Shown here: in pieces, positions 34,423 through 45,995 of the stretch | Position numbering within the stretch: the first letter of the stretch is position 1 | Layout of the letters: each line of letters begins with the position of its first letter | Source of the DNA: Sebastes aleutianus | Taxonomy: Eukaryota; Chordata; Actinopteri; Perciformes; Sebastidae | Assembly: GCA_916700875.1 (NCBI GenBank) | Contig: CAKAKS010000038.1 | Location: 18,621,326-18,685,325 of the forward strand | Length of the DNA: 64,000 bases | Direction: 5' to 3' | The notes under the pieces: generated by a model | Seen by the model: only the letters and a program-made list of their open reading frames with translations | Told to the model about the DNA's origin: nothing | Database searches by the model: none | Program-made: the position numbers and the translations under genes

Positions 34423-37400
34423 CTTTTTGTTGACCAGTCGTAAATCCTGCTTGGTGACCTCCAGAGGTAAACTCGTGCACGGAAGGAAATACTGGGTGGG
34501 ATGAGAAAAGGGCGCGCGCCTCCAGTTGTGCGCTCGTGGCTGGAGTCTCGAGCTCAGGGTGTTTTTGGATTGTCGTGGTGCGCCATCCTCTGGTGCAACT
34601 GTTGCACTGCCTGTCTGCGGAGCTCTCTATCCGAGGCGTGGGCTCCAACACACACGGGGTCATTCAGAGGTTAACGACCATTGCGGCAAAAACCAACGGT
34701 GCTCCCTCTAAACAATACAACAAGTGACATGCTGAGAGTGCAATCTCTGCGAGGATAGTGTAGGGAAATAATTCGATCAGAATCTGTTATGCATGTTATG
34801 ATATGATAGAGGCGATGAGTGCAAATAAGTGTGCGCACTTAATAGAATAAAAGCCCATTCAAAACACACTGCGTTTTTTTTCACATTTTTCCTTATAATC
34901 ATAAAACAACTCAACAGCCACTAATGTTGGAAAAGACTAATGAAGAAATGTTTTAGGGAACGATAAAAAGCCAAACATCACATTGTCGAATATTAACAAA
35001 TATGTACTTTATGCCACATTGATGAATGAATAACTTTAAATGTATGCTTTATATATGAACACACGTAAAGCCACGTTACTGGTTATTTTAGTGCTGGTTA
35101 ACAATAAGCAGTCAGATGATATAAGCTTTGTACATGTAACCCGATTTTATTACGCTGTCGTTTAACGAAGAATCGTTGCTCATATCGACTTTTAAACAGC
35201 CAACAATCTTATCAAATTGCATTTTTAGTATTTGTATGCTTGTAAGATATCAACACAAGATCGAGAACAACATAAAAACTCGTTTCTTTAAGCAGCTATA
35301 CTCATCATGGAGTTTTGTACAGTCACTCTGTAATCTATCTATTCTAATCTATCTAAAGAAACAAAAGAGGCAAAATTTGAAATAATTGAAAAAAGGAAAT
35401 ATTCGAAACGATTAATGGATAAAATGAAGCTAATGCCTTTGAAATGTTTAGTTTAAAATAGCCACAATATTCAGATAATAATTCATTTTTTTTATTTCTG
35501 CATTGTGCTATAAGCTATTCGTATTTAACATTAGGCTACAAAGAGGCAGCGTAAAACATGATTATCTGTTTTTTTTTATTTTCCACTTCTCTAATATAAA
35601 AAATAAAATATAGATTATAGACAATTTCTGTTGAAGTAAATAAAATGAAGGAATTGTCTAATCGATCGATTACAATGCAGCACAGACGTAAAGGAAAGAT
35701 GATTGATTATCCAAAAAAATAATTAAAAATATATATATATTTGCCCTAAGTGGCAGCAAATCATCTGATGTCAGAGGAGAGATTTGTGAAACAATTTGTT
35801 TGTACTGAGCCTTGTTGGTTTTTGAAAAAGCTGACTTTTCAGAATGAAACGGATCACTTTCCAGAACATATAAAATATATATATTTTTAATATAAAATAT
35901 AAAAACTGAAACTCTATCCAGCTCTTAACCTGGCCAATGCACTTGTTGAAAAGTGTAAATCAGCTATGTACTATTGCCCGTGCTAATCGTGAGCAGGAAT
36001 ACAAAAAAACAGGAGACCCACAAAGAGCCCGACACATGCAGACACGAAGCCTAAATACAGGAGGCATGGCGCCTCGTCCGGCGCTCCCAGTTTGGTTTTT
36101 CTTCTTGTGGAATTTTTATGGCACCTTCGTCTCTCGAAGGCAGAGACTTGTCCACATGCTATTTCCCCACAGCTGTCCCTTTACCCAGCACAAGCCCAAT
36201 CATGCGCTACTGACAAAAACAGCGAGATATAGATTATTTATTCTGTTCCAGGTATGTGCGCCCTTTTGCGCCCAGAAGGCACGATGTGAGGAAGGGGTGA
36301 ATACCGGGCTCCCACATCCAGTGGGCCTAATGCACACTAAGAGGAGACCTATAAGGAGTGTGTGTGTGTGTGTGTGTGTGTGTGTTGGCTAAACAGTCAG
36401 GCTCCACCAGCTGATTTATGGCTGGCCAATGGCAACAAAGTTCCCACGAAAATTATTTCCCCTGAGTCGAGCCAGGGACACACCCAGGAACTAAATAAGA
36501 ACCGAAAGAAAGGAGATGAAAGAAGTGAGTGCGCACTGGTGTCAAACATGTCGAGCTGGGAGCGAGCCTGGGGTCCACATGCTGCAGGGTAAAACAGGCA
36601 GGCAGTGCACTCTGCAGGCGCCCTCACACACCAGCACCCGTCAGTCCAAGAGTATACTAATAAAATCTCATGATATTTTAATACATTTAATGCCTGAACA
36701 TCATTACGCACGACTGTAGCACGACTAAAACTTACATTCAGGATAGTTACGATTTTTTTTATGGATAAGCAGAGCAATTCTCAACCCAATAGCGACAGAC
36801 ACACTTCTTTACCAACAGAAACAATTGGATATTGAGAGCAGCAGCAGTCAAAGCACCAGAAAAAAGCGACTCCATAATGTGAAACTAGTATTTTTGCGAA
36901 GAAAAAACAACCAAAGAAAAAAAATGGAATATGGAAAATTGGCATTATATTGAATGCATTTAACTATACATTCGCTTTTACATAATTGATATCCTGCAAA
37001 ATCTGTCCATGCTTTTGCATTTAAATATTCAGAACTTGGTTGCTCGATCTACTAATAATTTATTGCACGAAGCAAATCTTCTGCAGTGTCTCGATATAGG
37101 CTCACCAAGTGCATAAGGAACACCGTGAACAATGTCGATATGCAAAAACAAAATGCAAAATATTTTTTTTCGAACAGAAATATTTTACTTTTCTAAAGTC
37201 CATCGACAGGGACATTCTTGTATCAATTAAATGTCATTCAAACGGTAAAATTATCGTGTTTTGCTCACTGAAAAAAAATCCTATTTATCCTTTAAGCGTA
37301 CAGTGAGTCAGGGCCTGCCCTGCATGCACTACAACGTATGAATAACAACTTTAAAGCATTACGCATGGGCACACAGGTAGAAATAGAGGTCGACTAGTGT

Positions 37401-37567
37401 GTCCAGCCTGCACCGCAGGACATTTGTAGCAACAAAAAAAACAGGCAGAGCTGCAACCAACAATACCCTCAGTGTGTCCACAGGAGGGCGTCAAAGAGCA
37501 CATCTTTTGGCCAACATCCACCCAATGAATGTTGCAGCCGAAAGCCTCATTTCCCATTCAAATCCAA
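34423..37567. other. hoxa5a/hoxa7a intergenic region, left part
   Basis: No gene recognised. Candidate CTCF-like motifs at 34580-34593 and 37478-37491, TTTATGGC at 36415, a GT microsatellite at 36359-36385. 34900-35900 is AT-rich with nothing evident. Confidence 0.5.
36359..36385. repeat. (GT)n microsatellite
   Basis: About 13 GT units. Confidence 0.9.
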
Positions 37568-38279
37568 CAACAAAACAAATACCGTATTGACAGCATGCAA
37601 AATCCAGCAGCAAAGATTAAAACAACACAAGTGTTATATCTGATATCAGATTGATCAGATATCCTAATAGCATCTGCCATTCAAATCACAACATGAAACC
37701 AGTTCTTCCACATGATTTAAACCTCTAAATATTTAAACAAACAAATGGAGGTGCAATATTTAAATACAGAAACAACAAAACAAATACGGTATTGACAGCA
37801 TGCAAAATCCAGCAGCAAAGATTAAAGCAACACAAGTGTTACATCTGTTATCAGATTGATCAGATATAGACTAACCAAATATAGCATCTGCCATTCAAAT
37901 CACAACATGAAAGCAGTTCTTCCACATGATTTAAACCTCTGAATATTTAAACAAACAAATGGAGGTGCAATATTTAAATACAGAAATGTATTATTATTAT
38001 TTGCTTAAGTTGATTTTCATTGCAAATTCATAACAGAGCAGTGTTAAATTTCAGCAGCCAGATTAAAGCAACACAAGTGTTATATCTGATATCAGATTGA
38101 TCAGATAAAGACTACCAAATCTGCCATTCAAATCACAACATGAAACCAGTTCTTCCACATGATTTAAACCTCTGAATATTTAAAAAAACAAATAGAGGTG
38201 CAATATTTAAATACAGAAATTTGATGATGATGTTGATTTTAATTGCAATTTCATAACAGAGCAAAACACAGTGTTTAAG
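37568..38279. repeat. Tandem repeat, three copies, each with a HOX/PBX-like site
   Basis: Two near-identical 205-bp copies start at 37568 and 37773 (CAACAAAACAAATAC), and a third, partial copy spans about 38050-38230. Shared blocks are CAACACAAGTGTTA, CAGATTGATCAGAT, TTCTTCCACATGATTTAAACC and GGTGCAATATTTAAATACAG. Copies 2 and 3 share a further AATTTCATAACAGAGCA-like tail. Confidence 0.9.
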
Positions 38280-38294
38280 TTTCAGTTGTCTTAC

Positions 38295-38740
38295 CTTGTG
38301 AAGGTTTCTGCATGTAAACAGTGGAGGTGATGGGAGGAGAGTTGGCAGGTGCAGACCGGATAGTATCCAGCTGAGTCTCCGGGCGGAAGCTGGGTCTTCC
38401 TGGGGGGTCAGTGACGCACCGGGTCTCCAAAACACTCATCTTTTCCACAAACGTGTCAGGACACCGACAGCAGGGCACCCAAACCATCCAGTCATGTCCC
38501 AAAGAAGACAAGCTCCTGCGCGTCGAGCCTCTCTCTGTCTGCCTGCATGGCCGAGAGAGAGAAAACTCCAAAAAAAAAGGTGTAAAAATGTAAGAAGGTC
38601 GCTGGTGAAAATGGAAAAACAGCCGCGTGGAAGCTCGAGACCGTTAAATGAAAGGCTGCTCTATTCCTCTATTGGAAATTATATATAAAAAAGTTCATGT
38701 TCACGGGCTCCCTTGCCACGTGACAAAGCTGCAAACCAAT
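38295..38740 (-). promoter_or_regulatory. Orphan Hox-type promoter and first exon between hoxa5a and hoxa7a
   Basis: CCAAT at 38736 and CACGTGAC at 38717 have the orientation and near-spacing (19 bp) of the hoxa3a and hoxa4a promoters. A TATATATAA stretch lies at about 38681-38690. The minus strand then has a GC-rich exon-like block ending in donor TTCACAAG|GTAAGA at 38295. Its longest frame includes SPPITSTVYMQKPSQG just before the splice, faintly like the Hox6 TSPVYPWMQR motif without PW, but no homeobox follows. This is the expected position of the lost hoxa6a. A retained distal promoter for hoxa5a, or a hoxa6a remnant, are the two readings. Confidence 0.45.
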
Positions 38741-38870
38741 AGGAAGAGGAGCCGGGTCGTAAAGTTGAATTGCTATGTTGTAAATTTTCATAAACAACAA
38801 CGGATTTATGACCCAGCGCTGGAGGGAGAGATGGGGAGGTAGGGGAGGGGTTATAGAGAGAGCGAGGGAG

Positions 38871-38891
38871 AGAGAGAGAGAGAGAGAGAGA
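38871..38891. repeat. (GA)n microsatellite
   Basis: Perfect GA run within a longer purine-rich tract (about 38820-38900). Confidence 0.85.
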
Positions 38892-39614
38892 TGAGGGAGG
38901 GGTTAGGTCACCGTCAGGCGCCATCTTCTTACCGAGGACAGAGGGAATGCAGAGTTCAACAGTAATTTCCCTTCATCTGCAGCTTGCCCCATCTCGCATC
39001 CTCATAGTTCACATTCCCCAACTTAAGTGTTTACCTTAACACTCATAATGGACTGCAACATGCTTCATTACATGCAACCTAATATTGGACTGCACTTACT
39101 GGGTGACATGGGAGAAACATATTACTCAACCTCGGCTGTTTATTATGATCATGATTGTGCTGTGATTACACAATATTAAATTCGCAAATATTACATGCAA
39201 ACAAATAGACAAGTAAAAGCTATTTTATTCAATTATTATATATTTTTTTTAATTTACATTTAATAAGACATTCCCCAGAGGTTATTTATTTGTTCACGTT
39301 ACTTATAATTCACATTGAAAACCTGGGATCTGATTCTAAATAAAATCACAGTATTTGCACATTTTTAGATTACTACTCATTTTACACTGACAAAAAGGAA
39401 AGATACTAAAAAAAAAGGTAATGCTGTTTAAATAAAAGTGCATGCGTTTATTGTTGGCGTTCACAAACACGTATGGCAATTTGAGCCTGAAAAAATCTTT
39501 TCTTAATAATGAAATATAGGCAAGAACATTTTTACAATACACGGCTAAGACTTCGACACATTTACGTTAATATATTACTGTTTAATAAGCAAGTTGACTT
39601 TCTTTCTGGGAATT

Positions 39615-39622
39615 TGAGGTAG
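39615..39622 (-). promoter_or_regulatory. let-7 8mer target site in hoxa7a 3' UTR
   Basis: Plus strand TGAGGTAG matches let-7 positions 1-8, so the transcript carries CUACCUCA. It is in the 3' UTR only if polyadenylation uses the signal near 39446. Confidence 0.45.
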
Positions 39623-39976
39623 GTTACATCTGAAACTAAACTAATAATACGTGTTAATCCGGGGATGTATATATATAGAGGGGTAAATAAGTATCGAAAA
39701 CAGACATATTAACAAGTGATAAGCAGTTATATTAAAAAATAAAAAACAGCGGTACATTTACTGAAATCTACAGAAGCAGCTAAATCACAGTTGGAGGCAT
39801 TTAACTAACAAAATATTCACTTTTAATTCGCCTAAGGCACATTTTGCGCAGAATGTTGTATTTGTGTTCCCTTTTAGAAAATACAACCGTCTGTGTAAAA
39901 GAAGAATTACTCGAATAGGTAGAATAGATAAGTTGAATTCCTTGTGTCAGTGTTTTTAATACTAGCAGGTAAATAT

Positions 39977-39986
39977 TAGGTAGTTT
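39977..39986 (-). promoter_or_regulatory. miR-196 8mer target site in hoxa7a 3' UTR
   Basis: Plus strand TAGGTAGTTT equals the first ten nucleotides of miR-196, so the hoxa7a transcript carries the full complement about 305 nt after the stop. Weaker CUACCUA sites occur at 40067-40073 and 39916-39922. HOXA7 is an established miR-196 target in mammals. Confidence 0.6.
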
Positions 39987-40287
39987 TTCGTTAAGGAATG
40001 TGAATTCAGTAGTACAATCAGGTTTAAATTACATATCCTATTGCATATATAAAAATAGAGTTTGGATAGGTAGGCCTAGTTATTATCGCTCTTCCATGCG
40101 GAGCCTTTCGATGTATTTGGGGTTTAATATGAAATCCTACAGCCTATTAAATACTTATTACATAATTGCCTTCAGCTGTCAATCAATTAATCCGCCTACA
40201 AAGCTCCTATAGTGTATGAATGGTGTGAGATATATCCTTATCCGTACTAAAACAGCTTTCATGTAATGCTTTGTCCGTGTCTTTTCG

Positions 40288-41952
40288 TTACTTTGCAGCC
40301 GGTTCGGACTCCAAAGAGGCGCTCCGGGCGTCTCCAGAGTCTCCAGCTCCGGGCTCTGCGGCCTCTGACTCTGACACCGGCTGGATCTGGATACCACCGG
40401 GGGTCGGTACCGGAGGCTCCTCCTTGTGATCTTTCTTCCACTTCATCCTGCGGTTCTGAAACCAGATTTTGATCTGTCTCTCGGTGAGGCAGAGGGCGTG
40501 GGCGATCTCGATCCTCCTCCTGCGGGTCAGGTACCGGTTGAAGTGGAACTCCTTCTCCAGCTCCAGGGTCTGGTACCGGGAGTAGGTCTGACGCCCTCGC
40601 TTTCGGTTTGGATCTGTGGAAGATAAGATGTACTACTACTTGCGAGAAGAAAAAAAAAACGCATTTTTTTCCCTGCATGTATAAAATGAATTGTGATATT
40701 GCGTAAAACCATTAATTAAAGTGGTGTTGGAACAATAAAAACTTGTGGTTGGAATCATTTTGACACTCATTCATTTATTTTTTGATGGTGCAATTAATTG
40801 TGGCTCTTATTTTGACATTACTTCTCCCCACATACACTAAAATCAATCAATAGGGGAAACATTTTTATTATTTATTTTTTTAAGTTCACTGCATCTATTT
40901 AAAGCAGTCCTGCTGGGATGTTTGGCTCATGCCTCCTTTGATACTCTGCATGCCTTTCCAATTAAAAGCCAGTGATGCTCTGCGCGCAGAAGGGAGCCAT
41001 AAGTAATTAGATTACAGCCCCAACCAACACCTTTCTCCACTCAAAATTATAACAAATGCTTCAAATGACTTGCATTCTCTAAATCCACTTGACTTCTTTA
41101 TGTATAGCCAACAATACTGGTTGCATATTGATCCCAGCAATGTGTACGGACGAGTTTCAGAAAAAATGCCAGAGCCCTCTGCAGTGCAGACCCAATTAGA
41201 AAAGGAGCTGCAGAGTGCAAGAGAACTGATTTACACACAACAGGCCGGTCCTTTTTTTTTTTTTTTTTTACAACCACAAAGGGGAGAAGAGGCTATAAGA
41301 GTAATAGGAGTGCAGAGAAAACCCCCAGCGGCAAGGTCTCTGCGTATACTGAACACACACACACACACACACAGAAGCGCTGGCCAAATGAATTTATGGC
41401 TGCAGAACTCATTAGTTGCGCAATAAAAGTTTTACGATTCTTTTCCATGCAACACCAATGGCTTCACGAAATTAATTGAACCACTATAACAGCCAATGTA
41501 AGTATCCCAATGTTTTGTAAAAAGCTTTGACCCTGCAGGGTTTTGGAATAAGACAGAAGAGACAGTATCATACCTGCTGCTCTCATCCAGGGGTACATCC
41601 GGTACTGTTTGTCCGGCGGAGAGGCAAGGTGTCCCGGCTCCGGATGGCAGCAGCTGTCGGTGAACAGGCGGTTCTGGTCGAACAGGCTGCAGTGAAGTGT
41701 GTGCGCATCCTGGCCATATCCAGAGGTAAACATGGGTCGACTCTGGTGGTACACTGCATTATTGACGCTGTAAACTCCAGACAGAGATGGCGCAAACGCG
41801 ATGGCCGCAGCAGCAGCAGCAGCAGTCCGAGCCGTGCTATAGTCCTCTCCACTGGGTCCAATACTGCAAGACGCACGCTCCACGTTTGGGAAGAGAGAAG
41901 AACTACCCGCCGTATATTTGCTAAGAAGACCATCCACATAATAAGAACTCAT
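40288..41952 (-). CDS. hoxa7a: Hoxa7a homeodomain transcription factor, two exons, intact
   Basis: Exons are 41952-41574 and 40613-40288, giving 234 aa. The start MSSYYVDGLLSKYTAG fits Hox7. A seven-alanine run is at about 44-50. YPWM is at about 120-123 (QYRMYPWMRAA). Donor GCAG|GTATGA and acceptor TTCCACAG|ATCC rebuild an Asp codon. The homeodomain is at about 130-189 with RKRGRQTYSRYQ and ALCLTERQIKIWF, clearly group 6-8. The C-terminus is acidic (SESEAAEPGAGDSGD) but shorter and less acidic than the Glu/Asp tail of tetrapod Hoxa7, ending EPAAK. No frameshift or internal stop is seen. Zebrafish lacks this gene. The promoter has CACGTGAC and CCAAT 140-170 bp upstream. Confidence 0.95.
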
Positions 41953-42090
41953 ATTTTTTTTTTCTCTCTCTGATTTGTTGGCCCAGAATCCTCAGTGTCG
42001 TTTTTACGAGGTAGCGTGATATATGACAGCAATACACCCTAGATTTACACCAAACCCCATTTTTACACTCTGGACCAAAAGAACTCACCC

Positions 42091-42123
42091 CACGTGACTC
42101 CGGCCTGGTCGCTCTCGTCCAAT
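42091..42123 (-). promoter_or_regulatory. hoxa7a proximal promoter: E-box and CCAAT
   Basis: CACGTGAC at 42091 and CCAATCAG at 42119 upstream of the hoxa7a ATG; spacing 28 bp, wider than at hoxa3a and hoxa4a. Confidence 0.55.
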
Positions 42124-42374
42124 CAGCAGGCAGGTATGGATTTCATTATGGCGCAGGACTGCAGAGTGGGATTAACACTTCACACACACATAATTGCATA
42201 CACACATGTAAACACACACGAGAGAGATTCTCACAATCCCAGTGATCTAGAGGTTATTTAGGTTATACAAGGTCATTGTTTTATATCACATTTACTAGGA
42301 TTACAAATAATCATCTATTTAAAAAAGCTTTATTCTTATTTTATTTTATATACCTTCGAATACTTTTAATCTAC

Positions 42375-42375
<1 letters not shown>

Positions 42376-42440
<65 letters not shown>

Positions 42441-42441
42441 T
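42376..42441. repeat. (ATA)n microsatellite
   Basis: More than 20 uninterrupted ATA units; the apparent poly-isoleucine frame across it is an artefact. Confidence 0.95.
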
Positions 42442-44226
42442 ACACTCACTCAATCATAGACTACACTAGTACACATCATATAATTTATTTTTTATATAAC
42501 TATAAAATAACTATTCCGACAGAATGATTTTTGTTGGTTCGTCTTGCTTTTAAAAACAGTACTTACATACAATCTCGTGTTATAAAAATATATGTATTAA
42601 ATATAATATATGACAATATTTTTTATTATATTTAACTTTTGTAACCGTATAAATAGCGTAAATAATCCACGATGTCCAGAAATATACTGTTTATTTCCTA
42701 GTAGGTCTGAAAATAATAGCTTTAAATACTATGTGCACTAACACTGGATTTTTTAGATGAAAATTTGGCAGAAATATAAATAAAACTTAAAAAAAATTGC
42801 ATTAGCGAATAACAATATAACGACAATTGTTATTGAATTATATTTTAAAAGAATAAGGCCCAAATCATCCTCTAAATATTTTACTGGCATGATGTGACCT
42901 ATAGGGTCCATAAATGCCCAATAAATTAACAAATTAAAGCATGCCTACAATAAAAAAAATAAAAGATAAAAGACAGCAAATGGTCAGAATTACACTGTAA
43001 AAAACGAGACTACTATAACAAAAAAATAAATGATAATAACAACAATAATAATAATAAACCCTAAATTTGTTATAATATCTGTGAACATTGCCAGCCGATT
43101 ATATTTTGCTTATTCTAACTTAAAACAAAACCCTTCAGGAGAAAGTTAAAACAATTAAAATATAAACTCATAAATGCAATGAGGAAAAGAGCTCATAGTA
43201 AATGTCTTTTAAATAAATTATTAAATCTATTAAAGTTTTAACAACCCTGCTATCAAACAAGGTAACTAAGTTTCAAACGATGTGCGTCTATAAAGTTGTA
43301 GTCTATAAAAACATCCGACAAAGACAAACATTATACAGAGAGCTACAATCTGAGTGGAAAGCAGCAATCCAGCAGTCACATGTACTGCCAGTTCAACACT
43401 GATTCATTCTTCCCTGCAGAGCCGCAGGCTGAAACAAGCAGCTTCTGCACTGAGACTGTAAAATAGGTGTGAAATTATTTTTGCTGGACTCTTAAAATTG
43501 TTACTACAGTTTTGTTTCCCAGTGCGGGTTTCATTAGGGAGGAAGTGTTAAACATGTTGTGGAACAGTGTCGCCACCTTATGGTTACTTGCTGGTACTGC
43601 AGGGTGGTGGAGGCAGCAGTGCGCAGGCGTTTGCTCTTTTCTGCTGGGAATAGAGTACAAGATAATAAAATAATAATAATTAAAATTACTATCAAAAGAG
43701 TAACGTTACGTTTCCTCGTTGTGTTTTTAAGCATGGATGTCTTTAAGCAGACTTGTCCAGATGTATTTTTTTTTTAAAAAAAGCATCATCTATAGGCCTA
43801 CCACTGCGTTTGAAAGCTAACTGCATGGCTTTATTGCTCCTTCTCCTTTTTTTTAGGACGGTCCTAGCAAAGGAGCAAGAGGGCGGAAGGTTCCCAGGTA
43901 GAAACAAAGGATCGCACCCAAATGACCGTGAGTCCTACTCAGAGAATCCAATAAAGCTGATCATTTCCGCTCGGCCCTTTTGTCCAGAGAGCAGTCCCAC
44001 AGAAAGAGAAGAAAAAACAAATGGGTGCCATTCTGGAAAAACGGCCTAATTGTGTCTGGACGGCCATAAAGCCATTAAAAGTGGAATGCCAGACAGTATA
44101 TAGCAGACCAGGCGTTTTATTGCACTGTCTCTGGCCGAGCCTTTGAAGTTTGGGTCCATCTGCGTCCTCTAACGCGTCACAACAGCAACTCCAGTTTGGA
44201 CTAAAGTCCGACTTAGCCTCTATAAC

Positions 44227-44972
44227 TACACTGTAAACAATTGCTGTTAATTTACAGCAGGATTTCAACAGTATTAACCTGTTTTTGCTAAAAACAGTGC
44301 TGTTAAATTACGCTCATAGGCCGTTTTTTAACTGAACTATAATGCATTCTTAAAAAACATCACTTTACTGCTGATCAACTGTCTAAAGTATCATCAGTAA
44401 CAGTTTCATGCAGTATTTTTTTTAATTCTGGGACCTGATCTGCGCATGTGAGGCTTGTACATTGTACATGCTTGGAAAATCAGTGAATTAGCTCTGTTCT
44501 TCACTCACATGTTGTTATGGTTTGCATTCTGTGCTTGTAGCCAGCTATAGACATTTTGGGAAAAGTGTCAACAAGTCTATTATAGCCTTTTTCCTAACAA
44601 GTGCCTTTAATTGTATTTAGTGTGACTATTCCTATGTCTGTAACCTGCTAAGTCTATTCATCTAGGCAAAAAATAATGTTTATTAAAATGTATGTAAAAA
44701 ATACAACCTAAATAGTGCATTAAAACAAATCAGTAAGATAATGTAAAAGAAAGGTGAAAAACAGCTATATAATGTATCTTTAAACAGTAAATTAACTGTA
44801 AAATACTGTGCAATTAATAAAAAAACAAAACAGTTCAAACTGTATTTTTCATTAACAGTACAAAGCTGTAAATTTCAGCGACGGTATAATAATGTTAATT
44901 TTACAGTAACATAAAGGCAACCCTGCTGCCAGTTCTTTACTGTTATTTTACTGGGAAATTCTTAACAGTGTA
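44227..44972. mobile_element. MITE-like element, copy 2 (ACTGTAAACAATTGCTG family)
   Basis: Ends TACACTGTAAAC and TTAACAGTGTA form a short inverted repeat. Same orientation and near-identical interior to 7553-8256, but this copy keeps an extra block (about 44795-44885) that is reduced in the other. Confidence 0.8.
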
Positions 44973-45589
44973 CCATAATCTACCAGTTTATTTATGTGCA
45001 GTCCTTAATAAGAACTATAATGACCTAGTGGATCTGATAGAGAGCAGTGTTTGTCTCTGATTGACCATCACACTTATAGCAGCTCTGAAGCTTATAGCTC
45101 ACATTTGGATTTGCTGATTCTCTTATATTGTGTGCCAAATATTTCCAACCAACATGCAGAGACTTGAACCAGCCTTACAAAAGCAGAGGCCATAATTTAA
45201 GAGTAGTCTTTAAAACCTTTTGGGATGAAGTCACGTTGCCTTTTGAATCCCCAAAATCCTACAGGGCTGTTATAATATGTATTCACAAAATCCCAGTTCT
45301 TTGGTATGTCAACACTGCGCTAACGATGAGGCTTTAAGCTGAGAGGCCTGGTCATATCTGAGCTGAACTGCAACACATCGGCTGCTGCATTATTTTGGGC
45401 TTCAGCTGTCGAAGTCCTCGATGTCTTTTTTTTGTTTTGTGTCCTCTCGCCTCGCAGCGCTTTGCACCCCATAAAAGGTTATAGCGGTAATTGTCTTTTA
45501 TGGCTGTATACAGCTAACAACATCCTCTGCCAAGACGCAGCTCTGTCCCCAATCCAGAAACACACACGCACACACAGATATTCACCTAT

Positions 45590-45769
45590 AGGTGTGTGCG
45601 TCAGTGAGTGAGTCAGTCAGTCAGTGTGTGTGTGTGTGTGTGTGTTTGTGTGCTATTTGCAAATTGAAATGCTTGAGAATATTTATTAAAACCTCTACAT
45701 TTTTTGTTAATTTGCACCTATTTTCTCTTAATAATTGCTCAATTATCCAAATATATCTGTGTATTTTCA

Positions 45770-45808
<39 letters not shown>

Positions 45809-45995
45809 CGTCAGTGAGTGAGTGAGTGAGTGAGTGAGTGAGTGTGTGCTATTTGCAAATTTTATATGCTTGAGGCTATGTATTAAAACCTGTACATGTT
45901 TTGTTAATTTGCACAAATTTTCTATTATAATTGCTCAATTATCCAAATATATATGTGTATCTTCAGCGTGTGTTTGTGTGTGTGTGTGTGTGTCA
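45590..45995. repeat. Compound TG and GTGA microsatellite with duplicated spacer
   Basis: Two copies of a unit with TGCTATTTGCAAATT, TTTGTTAATTTGCAC and TTGCTCAATTATCCAAATAT are separated by TG and GTGA runs, with a third TG run at about 45967-45993. Confidence 0.9.

Larger units (their letters stand above)
38900..40287. other. hoxa7a 3' flank with microRNA target sites
   Basis: AT-rich, no gene. It contains the hoxa7a 3' UTR; an AATAAA on the minus strand near 39446 would give a UTR of about 840 nt. Within it are one miR-196 8mer and two 7mer sites and a let-7 8mer, described separately. Confidence 0.5.

Noticed and set aside
34203..40287. hoxa6a homeobox
   Set aside because: No WFQNRR or KIWF-type reading was found between hoxa5a and hoxa7a; only the promoter-like orphan exon remains.
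40259..40678. 139-aa frame over the hoxa7a homeobox
   Set aside because: Wrong frame; the homeodomain frame has no ATG in exon 2 and was recovered by splicing.
42276..42527. 83-aa frame with a long isoleucine run
   Set aside because: It is the translation of an ATA microsatellite.
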